From NCBI GenBank assembly GCA_009781955.1, contig WQUT01000015.1, forward strand, positions 1 through 15,324: a stretch of 15,324 nt of DNA, in the 5' to 3' direction. Each line of letters begins with the position of its first letter. The stretch's first letter is position 1. This stretch comes from Pseudomonadota bacterium. Its GTDB lineage: Bacteria; Pseudomonadota; Alphaproteobacteria; Rs-D84. Shown piece after piece: positions 7,825 through 14,974 of the stretch. Under the pieces are notes generated by a model that searched no databases, was not told where the DNA came from, and worked only from the letters and a program-made list of their open reading frames with translations. The position numbers were made by a program, and so were the translations under genes.

Positions 7825-8226
7825 TTAATTTGTGCCCGCGCCCTGCTTTCTGGCGACCGTCAGGGCGGCGCGCAGCGATTGTTCCGCCAATATCTTTATC
7901 TTTTGCGCGAACGCGCGCATGTTCATCGCGTCCGCGACGGAATTCGCGAAAATTTCCGCGATGTATGAAATCTGCGTCGGCGCGATTACGAACACCTGGC
8001 TGGTTATCTGATCCGGGGAAAGTCCGATTGTGTCATTCCGTAAATCGCGCCGTAGCGCGCTGCGCGGCGGATTATCCGGCCCCGGATTGCCCCCGGCCGA
8101 CGATTTTATATTTTCCCCCGAACCACCCGGTCCCGGGTTCGCGCCTTGCGCGCCCCGGGATGACGCGCCGCCCCGCGCGTCCAGGCGTTCCTGAATCCTC
8201 TGCAAAATTTCATCCGTTTCGGTCAT
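7825..8226 (-). CDS. Small protein of unknown function with a repeat-derived insert
   Basis: The gene encodes 133 residues of no recognised family. Residues 1-19 (MTETDEILQRIQERLDARG) and about 67-133 (IGLSPDQITSQVFVIAPTQI ... AEQSLRAALTVARKQ) look like ordinary helical protein. Between them lies a Gly/Pro/Ser/Arg-rich stretch (SSRGAQGANPGPGGSGENIK and on to RRDLRNDT). That stretch corresponds to bases 8032-8164, bounded by inverted GTCATTCCG-like ends and internally hairpin-forming, so it is probably a palindromic element read in-frame. No signal peptide or membrane segment is visible. The start at 8226 has no Shine-Dalgarno sequence, and the -10 box ends 7 bases upstream, so the mRNA may be leaderless. 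That it is a real gene rests on the promoter fit and the non-repetitive C-terminal composition; confidence is moderate. Confidence 0.6.
   Translation of the reverse strand: MTETDEILQRIQERLDARGGASSRGAQGANPGPGGSGENIKSSAGGNPGPDNPPRSALRRDLRNDTIGLSPDQITSQVFVIAPTQISYIAEIFANSVADAMNMRAFAQKIKILAEQSLRAALTVARKQGAGTN
8032..8164. repeat. Family C palindromic element within a coding region
   Basis: The ends GTCATTCCG (8032-8040) and CGGGATGAC (8156-8164) are inverted repeats with one mismatch. Inside, TCCCGGG ... CCCGGGA encloses GCGC/GCGC near the right end, and CGCCG ... CGGCG forms a stem near the left end. The block codes for the low-complexity part of the 133-residue protein. Confidence 0.55.
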
Positions 8227-8233
8227 GCCCGGC

Positions 8234-8261
8234 AGTATAACAGAAAATTTTAGGAATACAA
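8234..8261 (-). promoter_or_regulatory. Putative promoter of the small unknown gene (leaderless layout)
   Basis: On the minus strand, -35 TTGTAT (8261-8256) and -10 TATACT (8239-8234) are spaced by 16 bases. Only seven bases (GCCGGGC) separate the -10 box from the ATG, which would put the transcript start at or within a base of the start codon. The -35 box overlaps the edge of the large palindrome at 8259. Confidence 0.5.
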
Positions 8262-8510
8262 ACGATTTATGGATTTAAGATTTACGGATTTAAGATTTGC
8301 GACTACCCCGGAAAGCTAAGGCAGCATAGCTGCCAAGCTTTCCTCCCCTTCTGCGAAGGGGAACTAGCGCTCATTTGGTTTAAAGATATGAGCGCTAAAT
8401 TGCCCTTCTCAGAAGGGCCGGAAATCCCGCAATCTCTGATTGCGCGGATTTCCGGGGTAGTCAAATCTTAAATCCGTAAATCCGTAAATCTTAAATCCAT
8501 AAATCGTTTG
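8259..8510. repeat. 252-bp nested palindromic element (family A, full copy with outer arms)
   Basis: The outer arms (8259-8300 and 8461-8510) are near-perfect inverted repeats made of GGATTTAAGATTT/ACGGATTT units; the right arm has one extra ACGGATTT-like unit. Inside are GACTACCCCGG (8301-8311) matched by CCGGGGTAGTC at 8452-8462, and hairpins GGAAAGCT/AGCTTTCC, CCCCTTC/GAAGGGG (8345-8361), TAGCGCTCAT/ATGAGCGCTA (8365-8397), GCCCTTCT/AGAAGGGC (8402-8418) and CGGAAATCC/GGATTTCCG (8419-8454). It fills the gap between the small unknown gene and the secA promoter; there is no open frame of note in it. Confidence 0.85.
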
Positions 8511-8514
8511 CCTC

Positions 8515-8543
8515 TTGACCAATGGCGCATTTTATACTATATA
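8515..8543 (+). promoter_or_regulatory. Putative secA promoter
   Basis: -35 TTGACC (8515-8520) and -10 TATATA (8538-8543) are spaced by 17 bases; the overlapping TATACT is a less well spaced alternative. It starts 4 bases after the 252-bp palindrome. The RBS AAGGAA (8561-8566) is 8 bases before the secA ATG. Confidence 0.6.
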
Positions 8544-8574
8544 GCATTGGTATTTCCACCAAGGAACGATTATT

Positions 8575-11250
8575 ATGAAAAATATTTTGCGTAAAATTTT
8601 GGGCTCTGCAAACGACCGGCTGGTAAAGTCTTTCAGCAAAACGGTTTCCCTTATAAACGACCTGGAGCCAAAGTATCACGCGATGTCGGATGAAGAGCTG
8701 CGCGCGCAGACCGCCGAATTCCGCGCGCGGCTGGCCGCCGGAGAGCGAGAGCGCGACATACTGGCCGATGCGTTCGCCGCGGTGCGCGAGGCCTCGGTCC
8801 GCAGTGTCGGCATGCGGGACTTTGACGTGCAGTTGGTCGGCGGCATGGTCCTGAACAACGGCCAGATTGCCGAAATGAAAACCGGCGAAGGAAAAACGCT
8901 GGTCGCAACGCTGGCGCTATACCTGAAAGCATTGCAGGGCAAAGGCGCGCATCTGGTCACCGTTAATGACTATCTGGCGCATCGCGACGCCGAATGGATG
9001 GGCGCGATTTACAAATTCATGGGGCTGACCGTCGGCGTGATCCAGCACGACATGGACGACGACGCCCGGCGCGAGGCTTATGCTTGCGATATTACTTACG
9101 TTACCAATTCCGAATTGGGATTTGACTATCTGCGCGACAATATGAAATTTTCCAAGGACCAGCAGGTCTTGCGCCCCTTCTTTTACGCCATCGTTGACGA
9201 GGTGGACAGCATATTGATTGACGAGGCGCGCACCCCGCTGATTATTTCCGGGCCCGCCGAAGACACGTCAGAGCTATATAACAAGATAGACGAAATTGTT
9301 AAACGCCTGTCGCCGGACGACTACAAGAAAGACGAAAAAGACCGCCATGTCACCCTGACCGACATCGGAAACGATACCGTGACGCGCATGCTGGGCGAGG
9401 AAGGACTGCTGGCGGGCGCAAATCTATACGCGCCGGAAAACGCCGCGCTGGTCATGCATATTCAGCAATCCTTGCTGGCGCATCATTTGTTCAAGCGCGA
9501 AGTTAATTACGTCGTGCGCGGGGGCGAGGTCTTGATCGTGGACGAATTCACCGGACGCGTGATGACGGGCCGGCGTTTCAGCAAAGGGCTGCATCAGGCG
9601 TTAGAGGCGAAAGAGCATGTCGCGGTTCAGCCGGAAAACCAAACCGTGTCGTCCATTTCGTATCAGAACCTGTTCCGTTTGTATCCGACATTGGCCGGAA
9701 TGACCGGGACCGCGATGACCGAGGCGGCGGAGTTTGAGGAAATATACAAGCTGCGCGTCGTGTCCATTCCGACAAACCGGCCCGTTGTCCGCACCGATCA
9801 CCATGACGAAATCTATCGCAACAAGGAAGAGAAATACGACGCGATTCTGGCGCAAATCAAAGACTGCCGCGAGCGGGGCCAGCCCGTCCTTGTCGGAACC
9901 GTATCCATTGAAAAGTCCGAAGAACTGGCCGAAATAGTGGAACGCAAATTAAAGATAAAGCCCGCCGTCCTGAACGCAAAGCATCACGAGTCCGAAGCGA
10001 AAATTATTTCCCAGGCCGGCGCGCCAGCGGCCCTCACCATCGCGACCAACATGGCCGGCCGCGGAACCGACATCAAGCTGGGCGGAAATGCAGAGGCTTT
10101 GATTGAAGAGCTTGCAATTGCGCGCGAAAACGCGCCCGACGGCATGACCGACGAAGAATTTGAAAAGCAAAAGAAAGAAATATACGACCGGATAGAGGCC
10201 GACAAAGTCAAAGTCTTGAACGCCGGCGGACTGTATGTCATCGGGACCGAACGGCACGAATCACGGCGCATTGACAACCAGCTGCGCGGGCGATCGGGAC
10301 GTCAAGGCGATCCCGGGGATTCAAAATTCTTCCTGGCGCTGGACGACGATTTGATGCGAATATTCGGCGCGGCAAGATTGGACGGAATGCTGACTACCCT
10401 CGGTCTGAAGTCCGGCGAGGCGATAATGCATCCGTGGATTACAAAGGCGCTGGAAAAAGCGCAAAAGCGCGTGGAAGCCCGGCATTTTGAGGCCCGCAAA
10501 GAATTGCTGAAATACGACGACGTGATGAACGAGCAGCGCGGCGTGGTTTACAAACAGCGGGAAGAGCTGATGTCCGCGCCCGATCTGACGCCGTTCGTTA
10601 ACGAAATCATGGGCGACGTGGTGGAACAGATTTGCGAAAACCACATTCCCGAAAAATCGCGCCCGGAAGAATGGAAGCTGGCCGCCATGCACGACGATAT
10701 GCAGAATGTATTCGGGCTGGACATAACCGACCTGGGTGATTGGAAAACCAGCGAAACGATTTCAGAGCAAAAGGCTTACGAGACATTGCTGACCTTGGCC
10801 CAGAACCGGATGGATTACCAGGAATCGCGCTATGGGGACGAGATGATGAAGAACGCGATGCGCCAGGTCGCGCTGCACTCGCTGGACACCAATTGGCGCA
10901 AACACTTGGCGGCGATGGATTATCTGCAGACCGGAATCGGCCTGCGCGGATATGCCCAAAAGAATCCTCTTTACGAATATAAAAAAGAAGCGTTTGAGTT
11001 ATTCCGCAATACGATGAGCAATTTCAAAAGCATGGCGATGTCCATGCTGTGCCGGATGGAGCTGTCCCCCGACGATATTTACGCGATGCAGCGAGAGCAC
11101 GAAGAACGCGACGCCGCGCTGAATGCGGCGGACAATGCGCCCAATTCCGCGGCGGCGGAAAAATCAAGCAACGGTGCGCCCGGACGCAATGACCCCTGCC
11201 CCTGCGGATCCGGCCTGAAATACAAACACTGCTGCGGGAAGTTGAGTTAA
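8575..11250 (+). CDS. secA: Preprotein translocase ATPase SecA
   Basis: SecA is the ATP-driven motor that pushes unfolded preproteins through SecYEG; in this window it would serve export of the signal-peptide-bearing cysteine-rich proteins. The product is 891 residues, close to the usual ~900 of proteobacterial SecA. Visible features are Walker A in MKTGEGKT (101-108), the text VTVNDYLAHRDAEWM, the Walker B DEVDS (208-212) followed by ILIDEARTPLIISG, the NMAGRGTDIKLGG and GRSGRQGDPGDSKF segments of the second ATPase lobe, and the C-terminal zinc finger C875-x-C877-x8-C886-C887, which in the family binds SecB and lipids. The start is supported by AAGGAA 8 bases upstream and the standard N-terminus MKNILRKILGSANDR. 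No frameshift or missing motif is seen. It has its own promoter, and a family A palindrome begins at its stop codon. Confidence 0.98.
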   Translation: MKNILRKILGSANDRLVKSFSKTVSLINDLEPKYHAMSDEELRAQTAEFRARLAAGERERDILADAFAAVREASVRSVGMRDFDVQLVGGMVLNNGQIAEMKTGEGKTLVATLALYLKALQGKGAHLVTVNDYLAHRDAEWMGAIYKFMGLTVGVIQHDMDDDARREAYACDITYVTNSELGFDYLRDNMKFSKDQQVLRPFFYAIVDEVDSILIDEARTPLIISGPAEDTSELYNKIDEIVKRLSPDDYKKDEKDRHVTLTDIGNDTVTRMLGEEGLLAGANLYAPENAALVMHIQQSLLAHHLFKREVNYVVRGGEVLIVDEFTGRVMTGRRFSKGLHQALEAKEHVAVQPENQTVSSISYQNLFRLYPTLAGMTGTAMTEAAEFEEIYKLRVVSIPTNRPVVRTDHHDEIYRNKEEKYDAILAQIKDCRERGQPVLVGTVSIEKSEELAEIVERKLKIKPAVLNAKHHESEAKIISQAGAPAALTIATNMAGRGTDIKLGGNAEALIEELAIARENAPDGMTDEEFEKQKKEIYDRIEADKVKVLNAGGLYVIGTERHESRRIDNQLRGRSGRQGDPGDSKFFLALDDDLMRIFGAARLDGMLTTLGLKSGEAIMHPWITKALEKAQKRVEARHFEARKELLKYDDVMNEQRGVVYKQREELMSAPDLTPFVNEIMGDVVEQICENHIPEKSRPEEWKLAAMHDDMQNVFGLDITDLGDWKTSETISEQKAYETLLTLAQNRMDYQESRYGDEMMKNAMRQVALHSLDTNWRKHLAAMDYLQTGIGLRGYAQKNPLYEYKKEAFELFRNTMSNFKSMAMSMLCRMELSPDDIYAMQREHEERDAALNAADNAPNSAAAEKSSNGAPGRNDPCPCGSGLKYKHCCGKLS

Positions 11251-11402
11251 TCCCCTTTGCCCCTTTGGGGGCGAAGGGGTGGCTTGCGAGCGATAGCGAC
11301 CAAGACGGGGTAGTAGGGGGTATTTGAAAACACTACCCCGTATTTTTTACTCGCAAAGCTCGTAAAAAATCCACCCCTTCGCTAAAGCGAAGGGGAATTA
11401 CC
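11248..11402. repeat. Family A palindromic element, inverted (tail-to-tail) copy
   Basis: This copy begins in the secA stop codon. Outer arms are 11248-11282 and 11371-11400, each holding CCCCTT...GAAGGGG-type hairpins. Inward lie CTTG ... CAAG (11283-11304) and ATTTTTTAC/GTAAAAAAT (11342-11370). At the centre, ACGGGGTAGT (11305-11314) faces ACTACCCCGT (11332-11341). The modules are those of the 8301-8461 copy but inside out: the ACTACCCC end is central here and outermost there. Confidence 0.75.
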
Positions 11403-11403
11403 C

Positions 11404-11449
11404 GTCCCCTCAAGGGGACAGGACAGCCGCCATTGGCGGCTTTATGATT
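11404..11449 (+). terminator. Possible secA terminator hairpins
   Basis: Two stems follow the palindrome: GTCCCCT/AGGGGAC (11404-11419) and AGCCGCC/GGCGGCT (11425-11441, loop ATT) with a weak T-rich tail (TTATGATTT). The second is the better terminator candidate; the poor U-tract keeps confidence moderate. Confidence 0.45.
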
Positions 11450-11476
11450 TCAAATTTATTCTTATGAATTTTTGCC

Positions 11477-11505
11477 TTGAATGCGCCGTGTTTTTTTAGT
11501 ATCTA
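11477..11505 (+). promoter_or_regulatory. Putative dnaE promoter (leaderless layout)
   Basis: -35 TTGAAT (11477-11482) and -10 TATCTA (11500-11505) are spaced by 17 bases. Only AATCAAC separates the -10 box from the ATG at 11513, so the predicted transcript start falls on or beside the start codon. No Shine-Dalgarno sequence is present. Confidence 0.5.
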
Positions 11506-11512
11506 AATCAAC

Positions 11513-14500
11513 ATGCAAAACAAATTCGTCCATCTTCGCGTTCATACGCAATATTCCATCGGCGAAGGAACGCTGTTTGTTAAAAAAATCCCCGATTTGT
11601 GCAAAAAATATGGCATGCCGGCGTGCGCGATTACTGACACCAACCTTATGTCCGGAACGCCGGAGATGTCCGATGCGTGCAAAAAAAACGGCGTTCAGCC
11701 GATAATCGGCCTGGTCGCCACATTGAACCACCACGCGACCGCGGACCCAAAGATTCTGCGCGCCGACCAGTTGTCGCAAATAGTCTTGCTGGCGCAAAAT
11801 CCGGACGGTTTTTTCAACCTGTCAAAGCTGAACTCCGCAATGTATATGCGGCGCGACAACAATCACCTGGGGCCTTATGTTACCTGGGATGAACTGGCGG
11901 AAAATTCGGCGGGCGCAATATGCCTGTCGGGCGGGCACTCCGGGCCGATCGGCCGCGCGATTCTGAACGGCCAGGAACCATTGGCCGCGGAATACGCGGC
12001 AAAGCTGCACGCAATATTCGGCGATAAATTCTACATGGAAATCCAGCGGCACGGATTGCCGAACGAAACCAAGACCGAGCCGGTTTTCCTGCGGCTGGCG
12101 ACTGAACAAAATATCCCGATTGTCGCGACAAACGACGTGTGCTTTGCGACGTCCGCGGATTACGAGTCGGCGGATGCGCTGGGGTGCGTTTTGCAGCAAA
12201 CGCGCGTGATTGACCCCGACCGGCCGCGCAAGAATTCCCAGCAATATTTCAAATCCGCCGACGAGATGTCGGAATTGTTCAGCGATTTGCCGGAAGCCTT
12301 GGAAAATACCATAAACATCGCGCGGCGGTGCGCGTTCGCGGTGAACACCGGCTCGCCCCCTCTTCTGCCTATGTTCGGCACCAACTTTGACGCGGAATGC
12401 CAGATGCTGCGCGACAATACCATCGCCGGATTAAAGAAACGCATGGCGGAAAACAACATCCCCGAACCGGAACAGAAAAAGTATTTTGACCAGGCGGAAT
12501 TTGAACTGAACGTCATAATCGGAATGAAATTTCCCGGATACTTTCTGATTGTCGCGGACTATATCGGATGGTGCGAGGCGCACGATATTTTGGTCGGCCC
12601 GGGACGCGGATCGGGCGCCGGTTCCGTCGTATCATGGGCATTGGGCATTACAAAGGTCAATCCGCTGGAATACGGATTGCTGTTTGAAAGATTCCTTAAC
12701 CCCGATCGCATTTCCATGCCGGACTTTGACGTGGATTTTGAGCCGGACGGGCTGGAACGCGTATGGAAATACATCAGCGACAAATACGGTCCGGATCATG
12801 TTTGCAAAATCATAACGTTCGGTTCGCTGCAGGCGCGCGGCACAATCCGCGACATAGGGCGTGTTTACGGCGTGCCGTATTCCAAGACCGACAGATTCGC
12901 AAAGCTGATTCCAATGGATGCGAAGACTCTCGCGGCCGCGGTTAAAAGTTCCGACGAGATTCAAAATGCCCTGGACGCCGATCCGGAATTGAAAAAGGTC
13001 GTCAGCATCGCATCAGACGTAGAAGGCGCATACCGCAACCTGGGCCAGCATGCTTGCGGCATAGTCATCGGCGACCGGCCGACCGTGCAGATCGCGCCCG
13101 TATATCGCGATCCGTCAAACGACATGCCGTCCGTGCAGTTTGACGGGCACATCATTGAAAATGTCGGGCTGATTAAATTTGACTTTCTGGGGCTGGAAAC
13201 ACTGACCGTTTTGAAAAATGCGACAGAGCTGGTCAGAAAGACTCACGGAATAAACATAGACCTGAACGCGATTCCGACCAACGATGCGAAGACTTTCGCG
13301 CTGTGGCAGCGGGGTCTGACCATCGGCGTATTCCAGTTTGATGCGCCGTTTGTCCAGCAGACATTAAAGAAAATGCGCCCGACGGCGTTCGCCGACATCG
13401 TCGCGCTGAATGCGATGAATCGCCCCGGCCCCATCGCGTTCATCCCGCAATACATCGCGCGCATGCACGGCGAGGAAGAGACAAAATATCCGCATCCCCG
13501 CGCCGAAGAGGTCCTGCGCGAGACATACGGAATTTTCGTGTATCAAGAGCAAGTCATGCAGCTGTCCCGCGTTCTGGCCGGATTCACGCGCGGGGAATCG
13601 GATACGCTGCGCAAGGGGATGGGAAAGAAAATCAAAAAAGTCATGGACGAAATGCGCGTCAAATTCACCAAAGGATGCGCGCAAGAAAAAACCCTGACGC
13701 CAGAGCAAGCCGAAGAAATGTATCAGCAATTTATGAAGTTCGCCGAATACGCTTTCAACAAGGCCCATGCGGTCGCGTATTCCATCATCGCGAACCAGTG
13801 CGCATATCTGAAAGCTAATTTTCCCGCGGAATTCCTGGCCGCCAGCATGTCCAGCAATATGAATAACTCCGACCAGCTGGCGCTGCACCTGGACGATGCC
13901 AAAAATAATTTCAACCTGGACATCGTTCCGCCGGATATAAATAATTCAGAGTCTTTGTTCAGCGTGAAGAACGGAAAAATCATCTATGCACTGGCCGCGA
14001 TCAAGGGCGTGGGCCGCGGCGCGACCGAACAAATCATAGCAGAGCGGAACGCGCGCGGCGCGTTCAAAAACCTGACCGATTTCGCAAAACGCTGCGCGCC
14101 GTTTTTGAACAAGCGCGTTCTGGAAGCATTTGTAAAGGTCGGCGCGACGGATACGCTCTGCCCCAATCGCGCGCGGCTGTATCTGAACGCGGACGCGATT
14201 CTGATGTATGCGGCGAAACAGAAGGATTCCGCGAATTCCCTGTCGCTGTTCGCGGATTCGGCGGAAGACGACGTGATGGAAAACCGCCTGCTCAAAAATC
14301 TGCCGAATGCGGCGGCATGGGATTTTGGCGAAATGCTGGCCAACGAGCATTCGGTCCTGGGATTCTATATTTCCGCGCATCCGATTGACCAATTCAAGAA
14401 TCTCATCGCGCGGGAAAGGCTGACCACGTCCGAAACCCTGCCCAAAAAACGCGACCGCGAAAATGTCCGGATAGCGGCGAGCGTGAATTCTTTCTCGCGC

Positions 14501-14968
14501 AGAACGACCAAGACCGGAAACCAAATGATTTCCATCGCGGCGTCCGACAGCTTTGGAAACATAGACGCGGTGGCGTTCGGCGATTCCGTGCCGCAAATCG
14601 CCGGAATGCTGGCCAATGAAAAGCTGGTATTGCTGTCGGGACGCGTGTCAGTCCGCGACGACCGGGTGTCTCTGTTTGTGGACAGCGCGGCGCCGCTCTT
14701 TCAATGGGTCGCGAATGCGGCGCGGAAAATCACGCTGGACCCGCCTCCGCCAACAGGCTCTGGCGAGGCAAGCATCGCGGCAAACAATGCAATTTTATCT
14801 GACATAAAAAAAATCTTGGACGCGCTGCCTGCCGGCGGAACGCGGGTTTTCATAAACCTGCGCGACGGGGCAAAGAACGCCACGATCGCCCTGCCCCGAT
14901 CTGTGCGGCTGTCGCCCACAATCACGACCGACATGTCCGCCCTCGGCGTCAAGGTATCAATGGAATAA
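11513..14968 (+). CDS. dnaE: DNA polymerase III alpha subunit (DnaE)
   Basis: This is the replicative polymerase catalytic subunit, acting at the fork with the beta clamp and a separate DnaQ proofreader. It is 1151 residues, the normal DnaE length. The order is: PHP domain from residue 5 (FVHLRVHTQYS), palm and fingers with GRGSGAGSVVSWALG, catalytic aspartates in PDFDVDF (D404, D406) and FDFLGL (D557), helix-hairpin-helix near 823-860 (AAIKGVGRGATEQIIAER), a clamp-binding-like SLSLF (909-913), and an OB fold about 980-1065. The catalytic positions lie within three residues of those in E. coli DnaE. The PHP metal site is degraded (R9 in HLRVH; AITDTN in place of AITDHG), as in E. coli, so intrinsic proofreading is unlikely. 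The start is forced: TAA in the same frame at 11504-11506, and the conserved FVHLRVH begins four residues in. rsmH follows after 6 bases. Confidence 0.98.
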   Translation: MQNKFVHLRVHTQYSIGEGTLFVKKIPDLCKKYGMPACAITDTNLMSGTPEMSDACKKNGVQPIIGLVATLNHHATADPKILRADQLSQIVLLAQNPDGFFNLSKLNSAMYMRRDNNHLGPYVTWDELAENSAGAICLSGGHSGPIGRAILNGQEPLAAEYAAKLHAIFGDKFYMEIQRHGLPNETKTEPVFLRLATEQNIPIVATNDVCFATSADYESADALGCVLQQTRVIDPDRPRKNSQQYFKSADEMSELFSDLPEALENTINIARRCAFAVNTGSPPLLPMFGTNFDAECQMLRDNTIAGLKKRMAENNIPEPEQKKYFDQAEFELNVIIGMKFPGYFLIVADYIGWCEAHDILVGPGRGSGAGSVVSWALGITKVNPLEYGLLFERFLNPDRISMPDFDVDFEPDGLERVWKYISDKYGPDHVCKIITFGSLQARGTIRDIGRVYGVPYSKTDRFAKLIPMDAKTLAAAVKSSDEIQNALDADPELKKVVSIASDVEGAYRNLGQHACGIVIGDRPTVQIAPVYRDPSNDMPSVQFDGHIIENVGLIKFDFLGLETLTVLKNATELVRKTHGINIDLNAIPTNDAKTFALWQRGLTIGVFQFDAPFVQQTLKKMRPTAFADIVALNAMNRPGPIAFIPQYIARMHGEEETKYPHPRAEEVLRETYGIFVYQEQVMQLSRVLAGFTRGESDTLRKGMGKKIKKVMDEMRVKFTKGCAQEKTLTPEQAEEMYQQFMKFAEYAFNKAHAVAYSIIANQCAYLKANFPAEFLAASMSSNMNNSDQLALHLDDAKNNFNLDIVPPDINNSESLFSVKNGKIIYALAAIKGVGRGATEQIIAERNARGAFKNLTDFAKRCAPFLNKRVLEAFVKVGATDTLCPNRARLYLNADAILMYAAKQKDSANSLSLFADSAEDDVMENRLLKNLPNAAAWDFGEMLANEHSVLGFYISAHPIDQFKNLIARERLTTSETLPKKRDRENVRIAASVNSFSRRTTKTGNQMISIAASDSFGNIDAVAFGDSVPQIAGMLANEKLVLLSGRVSVRDDRVSLFVDSAAPLFQWVANAARKITLDPPPPTGSGEASIAANNAILSDIKKILDALPAGGTRVFINLRDGAKNATIALPRSVRLSPTITTDMSALGVKVSME

Positions 14969-14974
14969 TTCGCA

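Noticed and set aside
8575..11250. Inserted repeat or frameshift in secA, as seen in rsmH
   Set aside because: The whole SecA text is continuous with all motifs in place and of normal length; no palindromic insert was found.
11513..11600. Active PHP proofreading exonuclease in DnaE
   Set aside because: Metal ligands are changed (HLRVH, AITDTN), as in polymerases that rely on DnaQ, so I do not claim exonuclease activity.
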